A stretch of 64,000 nucleotides of DNA. Source: Verrucomicrobiota bacterium. GTDB lineage: Bacteria > Verrucomicrobiota > Verrucomicrobiia > Verrucomicrobiales > Verrucomicrobiaceae. Shown here piece after piece: positions 18,327 through 27,799 of the stretch. Location: the NCBI GenBank assembly GCA_017301975.1, contig JAFLEI010000015.1:62001-126000 (forward strand). Reading direction: 5' to 3'. The notes under the pieces were generated by a model, which did not search any database, was not told the DNA's origin, and was given only the letters and a program-made list of their open reading frames with translations. The translations under genes were made by a program, and so were the position numbers. Positions within the stretch are counted from its first letter, which is position 1; the number at the start of each line of letters is the position of its first letter.

Positions 18327-19202
18327 TCACTTCACCCCGGCTGGAGGATATTTTGACACCGTATCCCAAGCGAGCTGCTGAAGGATGGCATGCTGCGCAG
18401 GATTGATGCTGCGATCAGGAGCAGTGTGTCCCACCGGACTGATGCGATAGATCGCGGCAAAGTTGCAATAGGCCGCCAGTGCCATGATGTGCCCCTGACC
18501 ATGACCGATGGGATCGCGGAAGAGTGCTGACTGTTTCGAGATGCCGGGAAACTCGCCTGCCACAACCATGGCGCGCAGTTTCACCACCGCATCCCCCACA
18601 GGGACGATGAACACACACGTCCTGCCGTGCTGCTGGTTGAGCGCAGCGGCTTGCGCTTCAAGCTGTGATCTCCAGGCATCGACGGCGGCCTGCAAATCCT
18701 CAATTTTTGCGTTGTCACGCTGGGCATTGTCCTTGATGCGCCGGTCTGCCTGCCCCTGCGCTGGCGCAGGCAGGTCAAAAGGATACCAGGAGGCCTGCAC
18801 AAGAAAGCGCATGTTGGGATTGTGCTCCAAACCAAGTTTCACGAAATTCGTGATCCCATCATCAGGAATGAGCAGGTGCGGTGCCATCGTGAAGACATCC
18901 ACCTTTCCACCTATGAGAGCCTGCTTCGCACCATTCTTTTCATTCGGCACCTGCCAGTGCTGAATCACCCGTGAGCCACCAATGCCCTGCTGCCCGACAA
19001 GCTTGTGGCCTTGGATTTCCGTCGTCTTGACCATCGCTTCAATCATCCCGGGCACAAACATGTGAAAACTGTGCCCCGTGTAAAAAATCCGCTGCCCAGG
19101 AACTGCGGTGGTGTCAGCCGCGAGAACGCTGGCACAAGACAATGAAAAAAGCAGACAGGCCGTGAGCAGGCGGGTGGCAAATGGGTGGAGGTGCATGTAC
19201 AT
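18327..19202 (-). CDS. Exported SGNH-hydrolase-like protein
   Basis: 291 residues from an ATG at 19202, preceded by AGGA seven bases upstream; a TTG five codons earlier is less likely. A signal peptide (LLTACLLFSLSCASVLA) leads to RIFYTGHSFHMFVPGM, where GHS stands where SGNH enzymes have GDS or GNS, and GIGGSRVIQHW may supply the second block. LVQASWYPFDLP and a late GHGQGHIM could contribute the third and fourth blocks. The match is partial, so catalytic activity is uncertain. A PVC-type esterase acting on carbohydrate is the likeliest reading. Confidence 0.55.
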   Translation of the reverse strand: MYMHLHPFATRLLTACLLFSLSCASVLAADTTAVPGQRIFYTGHSFHMFVPGMIEAMVKTTEIQGHKLVGQQGIGGSRVIQHWQVPNEKNGAKQALIGGKVDVFTMAPHLLIPDDGITNFVKLGLEHNPNMRFLVQASWYPFDLPAPAQGQADRRIKDNAQRDNAKIEDLQAAVDAWRSQLEAQAAALNQQHGRTCVFIVPVGDAVVKLRAMVVAGEFPGISKQSALFRDPIGHGQGHIMALAAYCNFAAIYRISPVGHTAPDRSINPAQHAILQQLAWDTVSKYPPAGVK

Positions 19203-19244
19203 CGTGATTCCTGTCAAACGCAGTCCCCAGGGGCTTCGTTGCTT

Positions 19245-20723
19245 TTATCCCCCTTCCAACGGCCTGGATTTCATCGGCTGCTCTCTCCGAAGCGTGTAAC
19301 TGTGCACCACACTCGCATTCGGCAGATCGTCCCGCGTCACTCCAGGCACAATTGAACGTACGTAATCCACCTGCGCTTCATTCGGGCCGACCGTGACCCG
19401 CACATGGCCAGAGCTGCCCAGGATCGTGCCAGTGTAGCCGTATTCCTCCGCGCTGCGCGTGCCTCCGCTCGGATGCCCGGGCTGCGGCACCTCCTGATAG
19501 ACGATTCCATCCAGTTCTTCCTTCGCGAAGAGATGATCATGTCCGTGGAAAACGATGCTAACACCATTTTTGACGAAGAGCTGATGAATGGGCAGCTCCC
19601 AGCCCGGACGGTGCTGCTTGAAGCCATCGGTGCCATCCGCGTTTTTGCCGCCCCACTCCATGAAAGGCGCTGGCTTCACGGCGCCGCGGACATCTTTCCC
19701 CAGGCCACCGACGAGATGATGCAGGAATACAAACTTGAAGGGTGCCTTGCTCGATTCGATCGTTTTTGCAAGCCAGCGATACTGAGCCTCGCCGAGAGTC
19801 ATGCCCCAGTTATCCTCGCTTTTGCGGTCACGCGTAAACCAAAAGGGATCGAGCACGACAAACAGCGCGCTTCCCCATTCGAAAGCATAATAGTCTTCCA
19901 GCATTCCCGCCCCCTCCTCAGGCTTGGCATTGCCCGAGTAGATGCCGCCGGGCTCGGGATTGGGGAAATACTTCTTCCGCATGCCGATGGACCACAGCGG
20001 CATGGAGTTCGGCTGGCCGGTCAATCGTGAACCTTGTTCGCCGTCGTGATTTCCCAGCGCCAGGAGAACCGGTACGCTGTGTGCGATGCGGCCCATGTAA
20101 AAACGCTGCGCCTTGTACTGCGACTCGGCACGCGTGTAGAAATTGCCAAACTTGTCGACCATCGTCGTATCGCCGAGGTCGATCATGAAATCGGGTTTGT
20201 CGGCAAGCATGTTGGCCAGCGTCTGCTGATACACCCGCACATCCGTGCTGACATCCAGGTGTGAATCCGCCTGCATGGTGAAGGTAAAGGTGGATGCCGG
20301 CGCACGCTGCGTGTGGAAGCTGCGCACTTCATCGCGGACAGCTTCACCGCCGCTCATGCGATAGGTTAGCTGATACGCATAGCCCGTGTCTGCCTTCAAC
20401 TGGCCCAGCAGGATCGTCTGCGGCTCCCCGGCGCTAAGTTTGACGACACCCGAGCGCTGAGCCAGCGAGGCCGGGCTCGTGCCATAGGAAACAAAGGCTT
20501 CCATGTCCTGCCAGGCAAGTACGCTCAGCGTCACCGAGTCAGCACTGGGCCGGCAAAGCCAGACATTGAAGAGATAGGGCGGCACCACGGCAGATTCCAC
20601 CTGACCGCCCGGTCCTGCTCCTTTGCCTTTACCGCGCTCTTCCTTGGCAGGTTTCGTTTCATTTTGGCCGAACGCCATGAGCGCAAGCGCGGCCAGCGCA
20701 AAGAGAAAAATGAGGTGCTTCAT
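19245..20723 (-). CDS. Purple-acid-phosphatase-like metallophosphoesterase, exported
   Basis: 492 residues with a signal peptide, a Lys/Gly-rich linker (EERGKGKGAGPGG), a fibronectin-III-like N-terminal domain (about 45-140) and a metallophosphatase domain. Metal ligands are MQADSHLD, IDLGDTTM, ALGNHDGEQ, FLHHLVGG and VFHGHDHLFAKE, the full D-x-H / GD / GNHD / H / GHxH set. The architecture (Fn3-like plus catalytic) is that of purple acid phosphatases. It likely hydrolyses phosphoesters in the periplasm; substrate unknown. It stands alone between the SGNH-like gene and truD. Confidence 0.85.
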   Translation of the reverse strand: MKHLIFLFALAALALMAFGQNETKPAKEERGKGKGAGPGGQVESAVVPPYLFNVWLCRPSADSVTLSVLAWQDMEAFVSYGTSPASLAQRSGVVKLSAGEPQTILLGQLKADTGYAYQLTYRMSGGEAVRDEVRSFHTQRAPASTFTFTMQADSHLDVSTDVRVYQQTLANMLADKPDFMIDLGDTTMVDKFGNFYTRAESQYKAQRFYMGRIAHSVPVLLALGNHDGEQGSRLTGQPNSMPLWSIGMRKKYFPNPEPGGIYSGNAKPEEGAGMLEDYYAFEWGSALFVVLDPFWFTRDRKSEDNWGMTLGEAQYRWLAKTIESSKAPFKFVFLHHLVGGLGKDVRGAVKPAPFMEWGGKNADGTDGFKQHRPGWELPIHQLFVKNGVSIVFHGHDHLFAKEELDGIVYQEVPQPGHPSGGTRSAEEYGYTGTILGSSGHVRVTVGPNEAQVDYVRSIVPGVTRDDLPNASVVHSYTLRREQPMKSRPLEGG

Positions 20724-20780
20724 GGCCGCTCATGATAGCCGCCATTGTCAAAACGGCATCATGCGACGACCGCGAAATTG

Positions 20781-21839
20781 TCAGTGAATCGTCAGCACGT
20801 CGGTTTCATCCAGCTCCGCCAGTTCACTCAGCAAGGTCGTGGCATACGTTCCTTTGGGAAGATCAAAGCCAAATTGTAGATCGCCGTTGTCCATCACCTC
20901 AAACGTGGAATCCAGCGGACGCAGCCGCATCACGCGCCGTTCCTGCCGCAGTCCGAAGGCTTCGAGTCCGGCGGTGATATCTGAGAAACCAGCCAGCAGT
21001 TCCTGTTCGAGACTGCGCACCTCGTCCACGCTCTGAAGTTCACCACTGCCCCACAGCGGTGCGGTGAGTTCCACAATCCCCTTTTCAAACCGCTCGACTT
21101 CATCGCCACGCTGATTTTCCGGCAGCAGAATTGTGCCGTTGTCAGCGAAGCCAAAGACCTCGCCAGCCAGCGGTTTGTCCCAGCTCCCACGCGTCATTCG
21201 GCCAGCCACGACGGCATTGAACAAATGACTGCGGGCGGCAGAAAGCAGGATGCCACGCAGAAGGCGATCCCCCGGCGTGAACTCTCCACGAAACATCGCC
21301 CGGGCTTTCGCCACGTTTTGCCCCTCGTTGCCGAAGCGCTGGGTGCCGAAGTAGTTCGGCACGCCCTTCTCTGTGATCGCCTGCCAACGTTGCGCGGCCA
21401 GGGCTGCGTCGAAATCTGGCTCACGCAGCCGAATGGTGAAGCGATTGCCCAGATGAATGCCACGCCGCAGCTTGCGCGTGTTGCGCGTGATGCGCAAAAC
21501 TTTCAGCCCCTCGGACTCCAGAGCCGCTGGCTCCGGCGATGCCTGCCCCGGCATGTGCAGGCTGAACCACTGGCGCGTGACGGCATGGCGGTCCTTCAAC
21601 CCGCAGTGGCTGACCAGCCTGCGCCGGATTCCCACTGAGTCTGCCAGCCGCGCAGCCGCAGCATTGCTGTCGAGGTTTCGCTTTTCCGCCCAGACAAGGC
21701 AGTGCTCGCCCACGCCCGAAGGTTCAAAACCGAGCAACTCCTCCACCACAAAGTCCTCCGGCTGCATTTTGAAACGCGCCCGGCCAAGCGGGCCGCCATG
21801 CAGATAAGGAAGATCGTGGGTGTCTGAAGTCATGCTCAC
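20781..21839 (-). CDS. truD: tRNA pseudouridine(13) synthase TruD
   Basis: 352 residues, normal for TruD. RFKMQPEDFVVEELLGFEPS is the N-terminal signature and GLKDRHAVTRQWFS holds the catalytic Asp in the KDRHA motif; the NYFGTQRFG motif and the LLSAARSHLFNAVVA helix also match. It converts uridine 13 of tRNA to pseudouridine in the cytoplasm. The GTG start at 21839 overlaps the stop of the upstream FMN dehydrogenase (GTGA); an ATG two codons in is an alternative. The coupling with a metabolic dehydrogenase has no obvious functional logic. Confidence 0.93.
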   Translation of the reverse strand: MSMTSDTHDLPYLHGGPLGRARFKMQPEDFVVEELLGFEPSGVGEHCLVWAEKRNLDSNAAAARLADSVGIRRRLVSHCGLKDRHAVTRQWFSLHMPGQASPEPAALESEGLKVLRITRNTRKLRRGIHLGNRFTIRLREPDFDAALAAQRWQAITEKGVPNYFGTQRFGNEGQNVAKARAMFRGEFTPGDRLLRGILLSAARSHLFNAVVAGRMTRGSWDKPLAGEVFGFADNGTILLPENQRGDEVERFEKGIVELTAPLWGSGELQSVDEVRSLEQELLAGFSDITAGLEAFGLRQERRVMRLRPLDSTFEVMDNGDLQFGFDLPKGTYATTLLSELAELDETDVLTIH

Positions 21840-22996
21840 GCCTCAGGGCCGCTCACCAGATGTTTCGGCAGGTCCGCCACGCGCTCACACCCCACCTGCT
21901 CCATCACCTGCTTGAGCTGCCGCTTCAGCATCGTCATCGTGTGGTCAGCACCCGTCGCGCCAAGGGCCGCCACGCCATACATGAAGGATCGCCCCATGAA
22001 GGCAAACTTCGCGCCGCTGGCCAGCGCGCAGGCCACATCTGGACCAGCTCGCACGCCGCTGTCGATCATGACCGTCGTGCGCTGTCCAAACTTCTTCGCG
22101 AGTTCCGTGAGCGGCTTGATGGTGGACTGTCCGGCATCCAGCTGACGCCCTCCGTGATTGGACACAATGAAACCATCCACGCCAAGCCCGAGCGCCGTTT
22201 CGGCATCCTCCTCGGTCACCACACCTTTCACCACCAGCTTGCCCTTCCACCGCTCACGAATGGCCTTGATCTTCGTCGGATTCAAACGTCCCGAGAAAGT
22301 CTTGTTCATGAAAAGCCCGAGGTGTTTCATGTTTAGCCCCTTCGGCAGGTAAGGCTTCATCGTCTTGAACTCCGGCGCACCTGCCGCAAGCTGGCTGAAG
22401 GACCACGTCGGGTGCATCATCATCTGGATCACATTGCGCACCGACATGCGCGGCGGAATGGACAGCCCGTTGCGAATTTCCTTGGGCCGATAGGCAAAGG
22501 TGGGCGTGTCAGCAAGAATGACGAGCACCGGAAACCCCGCATCTCGTGCGCGGTCCAGCAGTTTGTCGCGCAGTGAATCCTCGGCGGGATGGTAAAGCTG
22601 AAACCAAGCCTTCCCCTGCGTGAGCTCCGCCACGGTTTCGATGCTGGCCGTCGCGACCGTGCTAAGAGTAAAGGGGATGTTGTGCTGATGCGCCGCCTTA
22701 GCGATGATCTCAGTCGCCTTGGGCCACACCAGCCCTTGCAGCCCGATGGGCGACACTCCAAAAGGAGCATCGTAGGTGGTTCCAAAGAGCTCCGTCTTCA
22801 GGTCAGAGCCGGGATAATCGCGCAGGTACCAAGGCCTCAACTGCACCTGCCGAATCTCATCCGTATTCCGCTGAAGATTGATGTTGGAGAAACAACCGCC
22901 CTCCAAATACTCAAAGGCGAAACGCGGCACCCGCCGGCGCGCCCTCTCGCGAAGATGCTCGATGGAGGGATAGTTGGAATTGAAGGCTTCAGTCAT
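21836..22996 (-). CDS. FMN-dependent alpha-hydroxy-acid dehydrogenase (lactate/glycolate oxidase family)
   Basis: 386 residues from the ATG at 22996 (MTEAFNSNYPSIEHLRERAR), which fits the family start; an upstream extension to 23113 is not supported. Family features are LRPWYLRDYPGSDLKTELFG, FGVSPIGLQGLVWP, LVVKGVVTEEDAETAL (FMN lysine), FIVSNHGGRQLD (catalytic His and substrate Arg) and MIDSGVRAGPDVACAL (FMN phosphate). These enzymes oxidise L-lactate, glycolate or mandelate to the 2-oxo acid; the exact substrate is undecided. It is followed by truD in an overlapping arrangement. Confidence 0.9.
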   Translation of the reverse strand: MTEAFNSNYPSIEHLRERARRRVPRFAFEYLEGGCFSNINLQRNTDEIRQVQLRPWYLRDYPGSDLKTELFGTTYDAPFGVSPIGLQGLVWPKATEIIAKAAHQHNIPFTLSTVATASIETVAELTQGKAWFQLYHPAEDSLRDKLLDRARDAGFPVLVILADTPTFAYRPKEIRNGLSIPPRMSVRNVIQMMMHPTWSFSQLAAGAPEFKTMKPYLPKGLNMKHLGLFMNKTFSGRLNPTKIKAIRERWKGKLVVKGVVTEEDAETALGLGVDGFIVSNHGGRQLDAGQSTIKPLTELAKKFGQRTTVMIDSGVRAGPDVACALASGAKFAFMGRSFMYGVAALGATGADHTMTMLKRQLKQVMEQVGCERVADLPKHLVSGPEA

Positions 22997-23156
22997 GGGG
23001 CGTGAGTGGAAAGACAATGAAGGCGAAAACCGCTGACCGATCAACACCGGCAGCCATCCATCTTCATCGGCAGTAAACGCCAGATTTACAATCTTCCAAC
23101 ACCCACACTGCAAATACCGAAACGCACATGACGCAATTGGATGCGCCAGCCACCCA

Positions 23157-24524
23157 TCACTTCACCATCTTCTTGCCGTCTTTCTTTTTGCCGCCCCCGG
23201 GCCCCTTGCCCTTGCCAGGACCACGGCCCTGAGGGAACTCACCTCGCTCCAGCGCAGCGTACGCCTGCTCCCCGATTCCTGCACGGATGTGGGCCTTGAG
23301 CTCCGCCTGAAGTCCGGCTGCCACATCGGGGTTTTGTTTCGCGAGATCACGCGTCTCGCCGAGATCTTTCACCACATCAAAAAGCAGCCCCTCTTTGGTG
23401 TCCCAAAAATAAAGCAGCTTGTAGTCACCCTTGCGGATGGCCGACTGCGGATGCGCCACCTCAACGGTCTGATGCCATACGAAGCGATCAATCGGCCGCC
23501 TGACCGGCTCTTTCCCCGCGCTGAGCAGCAGCGGCTTCCAACTGCCGCCTTCGACACCTTTCGGGAGGGCAAAACCAGGTGCCGCGAAATCAAGAACCGT
23601 GGCCATCAGATCGTAGCTGATGACCGGAGTGGTGCAGTTCACGCCGCCTTTGATGCCAGGGCCGCGAATGATCATCGGCTCACGGATTCCGCCCTCCCCC
23701 AGATCGCCTTTGCCACCATTCAGCAGGCTGGTCCGGCCACCGTTGTCGGAAGTGTAGATGACGATGGTGTCTTCGGCGATGCGTAGATCATCGAGTTTCT
23801 TCAAGACCGCGCCGACGCAGGTGTCCAGATCCTCGGTCATGGCCGCCATCACAGCACGATCCCCGCGCCCGCCTTTGGCTGCATTCGCCATGCCTTCGTA
23901 TTTTTTGAGCGTCGCCGCGAGCGCCTGCGGTGTCTGATGCACTGCATAGTAGGAGAGCTGCAGAAAGAAAGGATGCCCCTCCTTCACCTGCGTCTCCATG
24001 AATGCACCCGCCCGCCGGGTGATGCTGAAGGACTGCTTGGGATCTTCGGGATCAGTCGTGTCACCATCCTCGTTCATCGTGATGCCATCGCTCGCGTCAT
24101 ACCCCATTGACTCCGGCGTGTGAAACCACTGCCACTTGCCGAAATGCGCTGCACGGTAGGAGCCATCCGCCTTCTTCAGCGTATTCACCAGAGAATCTGT
24201 CACCGGCGCACTCCAGTTCCGCGAATTTTTATCCGTCGCGTTCAGCGTGCTCGTTGTGCGCCCCATCTGGATGGAGGCACGCGAGCACTCGCATTTGCAG
24301 TGGGCCGCATACGCCTGTGAAAACGTCATGCCCTGCGCGGCGAGCTTTTCGAGATTCGGCGTGTGAAACTCCCGGCTCGCGCTGCCCGGCTCATTTGGCA
24401 TCATCCGTACCGACGTGCCGCTCCAGGCCTGGTCATCAGCAAGGATGAAAAGAATGTTCGGGGCTTTGGCCCAGGCGCTGCCAGCCAGAAGCGGCAGCAC
24501 GATCAAAGAGAGAAGTGTTTTCAT
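23157..24524 (-). CDS. Sulfatase (arylsulfatase A-like) with an atypical active-site motif
   Basis: 455 residues with a signal peptide. Metal-site and fold motifs are present: ILFILADDQAWSGTS, HTPNLEKLAAQGMTFSQAYA, YTSDNGGRTSLLNGGKGDLG with EGGIREPMIIRGPG, and a C-terminal dimetal DNGG loop. The formylglycine site reads HCKCECSRASIQMGR. Alignment puts C-E-C-S-R where C-x-P/A-x-R is expected, so Pro/Ala is Cys. The C-terminal 25 residues are Lys/Gly-rich (PGKGKGPGGGKKKDGKKM), similar to the low-complexity linkers of the gene upstream. The start overlaps that gene's stop (ATGA), so the two are coupled. Type I sulfatase family is firm; activity and maturation are open. Confidence 0.85.
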   Translation of the reverse strand: MKTLLSLIVLPLLAGSAWAKAPNILFILADDQAWSGTSVRMMPNEPGSASREFHTPNLEKLAAQGMTFSQAYAAHCKCECSRASIQMGRTTSTLNATDKNSRNWSAPVTDSLVNTLKKADGSYRAAHFGKWQWFHTPESMGYDASDGITMNEDGDTTDPEDPKQSFSITRRAGAFMETQVKEGHPFFLQLSYYAVHQTPQALAATLKKYEGMANAAKGGRGDRAVMAAMTEDLDTCVGAVLKKLDDLRIAEDTIVIYTSDNGGRTSLLNGGKGDLGEGGIREPMIIRGPGIKGGVNCTTPVISYDLMATVLDFAAPGFALPKGVEGGSWKPLLLSAGKEPVRRPIDRFVWHQTVEVAHPQSAIRKGDYKLLYFWDTKEGLLFDVVKDLGETRDLAKQNPDVAAGLQAELKAHIRAGIGEQAYAALERGEFPQGRGPGKGKGPGGGKKKDGKKMVK

Positions 24525-27500
24525 TTCAGGGGTGCTCCGGTGACATCAAGATCAGGCTTCGTGTTCCAGCGTTGTTTCCACTCAGGCTTCTCAATCTTCG
24601 CTCTGAAGATGATGGTGTTGTCGAGCGCGAGATCATCGGTCCAGATGAACTTGGCACCCTCGAAGTCATTCTCGAAGTAGGGCTGCTTGGGATCGACCTC
24701 CTCCACCGTGTACTCTTTGGCGTTCTTCCAGGTGCTGTCGTCGAAATCGACGGCCCACCAGTTCGCGGGCAGAGGCTCCTGTTTGACCTGCGGGTTTGCA
24801 GTGTCGCCATTGATCGGGCCGTGAAAAAAGCTTCTGGCCTTCCAGCTGGCGTTGGTCACGGTGCCGTCGGCGAACTTCAAAATGAAGCCGCCATCGCCAA
24901 TGCTGCTGCCATATTCGAGGCCGGTCTTCGGATCGGCATTGTCCTTCGCCAGCACGGCGACCGTCATTGGATACTCAGGGAGGAAATCCACGCTCACCAC
25001 GTTGTGCGGGGTGAATTGAATCGGATCCACCGCAACAAGACGTCCATTCACGTAGAGCATGAACCAGTTGTCCGCGTACACATTGAGCTTCATCGTGTCG
25101 GCGATGCTCGGTTTCATGAGCCCGGGCGGGCCGCCGCCTTTCTTCTTTTTGCCACCGCCCTTTCCTGATTCACCGGCTGCTCCTTCGGCCCCCTTTCCAG
25201 CTGGCATGGCGGGCGGGCCAGGAGGCGGATTGGTTGAAGGAGGTGCCGCTGGGGGCTGACCTCCGCTGCCAGGAGCTGCCGAACTCAACGGAGCATTGGG
25301 CGCATTTTGCACTTCTTCCGCCGTGAGTTTGCCATCGCGATCCACGTCTGCCGTACCAAAAACATACTTGGCTGCATCCGACAGTTCCACGCTGCTCAGA
25401 CGGCTGTCCTGATTTGCATCCAGCTCGTAAGCGTGCCGGTAGATAAAGCCGGCGAATGCCGCACCTTCGCGGATGTCGCCCGCCGCGTCGATCTCGGCAG
25501 GTGTGATGATGCCATCCAGGTCCGCATCATATTTGGAGGCGGCGACTTTCATGTCAGCAAGCGTCTCCGCTAGGGCGACCATGCCATCCTTGTTGCCATC
25601 GAGCTCAGCACCATGCATCTGCATCCACGGCTTGCGCTGGCCACCCTGCTGTCCTCCACCACCGCCCTGAGGGGGCATGGGCTGCGCCGAGGTTTCCGGT
25701 CGCGTCGGCTGAGGACTGCCACTTGGAACCATGCCGCCGCGCGTGCCCCCTTCACCCCCACCCCGTGAGTAAACAACGCTCAGGTCTGCTTTGGCAAGAG
25801 TCTTGCCATCCATCGCGGCCAGCAAGTCTTCGCGTGTCACACCACCACGTCCCGTGGCCTTGGGCTGCGGATCGGCGGAAAGCGCATACACATGCAGCAC
25901 ATACGTCTTTTCACCAGGCCCCTGCGAATGCGGCGGCTCATAGCCTTCCTCGCCTTTGAACCCGACGCCCAGCCTGCCCACGCCCTTCACATTCTTCGGC
26001 AGACTCGTCACCTTCCCCGGGATGTCCCACATGACCCAGTAGCTTTTCATCTCATTGCCCGGAGCCAGATGATCCATGATCAAGGCATAGCTCTTCGTGC
26101 CAGCAGGTGCGCCCTTCCATTCGAGGGGCAGCGTCGCGCCACTGCCATCGCCGGTATAATCTGCGGGCAGGTTGCCGCCGTCCGCCACATCAGGGCTTGT
26201 CAAAACGAAACCGCTTGTCGCAGCAGCAGGTGCTCCGCCCCGGCGTCCGCTGGACTCCTCGGCAGGCGCTGCCATGGGCGCAGAAAGCTCGCTTGCTTCC
26301 AGTTTGCCATCAGCATTGCGGTCCAGTGCAGTGAATTCGCTGCGGGCCTTCGCCATGGCGGTAGCCAGCGTGCCGCCGCCGCGTTTCGCGGAAAACTCAC
26401 GTTTCACATTGTCGGCAAATTCTTGTGCCGTGACGATGCCGTCTCCATTCACATCCATGAGGCTGCCTGAAACCTGTGGGTGCGGTGGACGCGGCGCATC
26501 TTCAGAAGGCGCAGGTGGATTTTCATCAGGCTTCATGCCTTTGCCTCCCGGACCTCCCTTGCCCTTGCCCATTCCCTTGCCTTTCCCGCCACCACCACCC
26601 GGGCCTTTGCCTCCTCCTCCTCCGCCACCACCCCGGCTCGTATAGACTTCCTTCACGACACCCTCGCTGCCGTTGTTAAACTCAAAGGGATAGGTGCCAT
26701 CGCTGTTGATGCTGTAGCTGATCGAACGCTTATCACTGCCCACCTGATAGCTGAGTTTGTAACCGTTCGATCCCATGCTTTCAAAGCCGGTGATCTCCGC
26801 CCCACGCAGCGGAGGCGTGTCAGGACGCACGCCTTGCGCACGCGGCTGCGGGTCCACCTGCCCTTCCGCCTCCACGACAACCCCATGAAAAGCGCTCTGC
26901 AAATACGGCCGCTTCGTCGAGGCATGGTAATGATACCCCACCTTCGCGTCTTCGTGCCCATGACATTCGTCCAGCTTGCCAACCGGTGAGCCGTCCGGCT
27001 CCGTGAGGCCGTAGATCGGGTAGCCATCCAGCGCATAAGCAATCGGCATCCCCTTCCCTACCACCGCCTGCAGATGCAGCGGCGCAATGTGGTAATGGTA
27101 GTCATCCGCGCGCCCGCAGTGCCCGCCCCATTGATCCAGCTCGCCAATCTCATACGAAACCTCCCCTCGGTTGTTCTGCGGATTGAAGATCGGAATACCG
27201 TTCACACCGAGTGCGATGGCACCCCGCAGGAAATGCCCCTCGACGATGGCGGGAGTTTTCGCGGGCACCGGATGCAAAGGAATGCGCCACATGTTGTCCC
27301 CAGTGTAATTCTGCGGCAGCGGCACCTGCTGCTGCCATGCCGTGATGCCCACCATCATGTTATGGTCCGGAAGCCCGTTCGATCCCACGAAGAGGAAATC
27401 CTTGTCCCACTTCAGTTCTAGCCTCTGGAAAGCCAGGAACGGTTTTGCCGCCACCGGTGCATTTGCCGCTGTTGCCGCAGCTAGATTGAGCGTGGAGGCC

Positions 27501-27688
27501 GTCGAAGCCACCTGCACTGGCTTGATCTCCCCTTCATTCTTCGCCGCATGCTGCTGCATCCATTCTTCCAAAATATGCTGGCGCAGGCTCTCTTTGTCGG
27601 CCGATGCGCCGGCTTTCCAGGTGTGAGCAAAAGCCGCTGGGCTGTTGAACAATCCAACGGACAAAGCAGCAACGAAGATGGCTTTCAT
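24521..27688 (-). CDS. Giant exported mosaic: YHYH domain, EF-hands, PEBP domain, EF-hands, C-terminal beta domain
   Basis: 1055 residues from the ATG at 27688 with a signal peptide. Order: YHYH domain (about 45-280; GGHCGRADDYHYHIAPLHL and DECHGHEDAKVGYHYHAS), a Gly/Lys-rich linker (about 345-385), EF-hand-like loops (DVNGDGIVTAQEF; DRNADGKLEASEL), a YbhB/YbcL PEBP domain (about 490-640; GSGATLPLEWKGAPAGTKSY, WVMWDIPG, GYEPPHSQGPG), a second Gly/Gln-rich linker, four further EF-type loops (DGNKDGMVALAE, DADLDGIITPAEI, DANQDSRLSSVEL, DVDRDGKLTAEEV), a Pro/Gly/Lys linker, and a beta-rich C-terminus of about 180 residues. Each module is known alone; the combination is unusual. It is coupled to the downstream sulfatase and divergent from a two-component system. 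Calcium-dependent extracellular assembly is a guess. Confidence 0.8.
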   Translation of the reverse strand: MKAIFVAALSVGLFNSPAAFAHTWKAGASADKESLRQHILEEWMQQHAAKNEGEIKPVQVASTASTLNLAAATAANAPVAAKPFLAFQRLELKWDKDFLFVGSNGLPDHNMMVGITAWQQQVPLPQNYTGDNMWRIPLHPVPAKTPAIVEGHFLRGAIALGVNGIPIFNPQNNRGEVSYEIGELDQWGGHCGRADDYHYHIAPLHLQAVVGKGMPIAYALDGYPIYGLTEPDGSPVGKLDECHGHEDAKVGYHYHASTKRPYLQSAFHGVVVEAEGQVDPQPRAQGVRPDTPPLRGAEITGFESMGSNGYKLSYQVGSDKRSISYSINSDGTYPFEFNNGSEGVVKEVYTSRGGGGGGGGKGPGGGGGKGKGMGKGKGGPGGKGMKPDENPPAPSEDAPRPPHPQVSGSLMDVNGDGIVTAQEFADNVKREFSAKRGGGTLATAMAKARSEFTALDRNADGKLEASELSAPMAAPAEESSGRRGGAPAAATSGFVLTSPDVADGGNLPADYTGDGSGATLPLEWKGAPAGTKSYALIMDHLAPGNEMKSYWVMWDIPGKVTSLPKNVKGVGRLGVGFKGEEGYEPPHSQGPGEKTYVLHVYALSADPQPKATGRGGVTREDLLAAMDGKTLAKADLSVVYSRGGGEGGTRGGMVPSGSPQPTRPETSAQPMPPQGGGGGQQGGQRKPWMQMHGAELDGNKDGMVALAETLADMKVAASKYDADLDGIITPAEIDAAGDIREGAAFAGFIYRHAYELDANQDSRLSSVELSDAAKYVFGTADVDRDGKLTAEEVQNAPNAPLSSAAPGSGGQPPAAPPSTNPPPGPPAMPAGKGAEGAAGESGKGGGKKKKGGGPPGLMKPSIADTMKLNVYADNWFMLYVNGRLVAVDPIQFTPHNVVSVDFLPEYPMTVAVLAKDNADPKTGLEYGSSIGDGGFILKFADGTVTNASWKARSFFHGPINGDTANPQVKQEPLPANWWAVDFDDSTWKNAKEYTVEEVDPKQPYFENDFEGAKFIWTDDLALDNTIIFRAKIEKPEWKQRWNTKPDLDVTGAPLK

Positions 27689-27799
27689 AATGGTCAAGTT
27701 GGAGCATCGGTGTCAGTCGCTTATCAGCAAAAGGCCCCTGATTTGTCAGTAAACCGTAAAGAAACTCGCGAAACAAGCCGCTGAAGACCATACTCGCGC

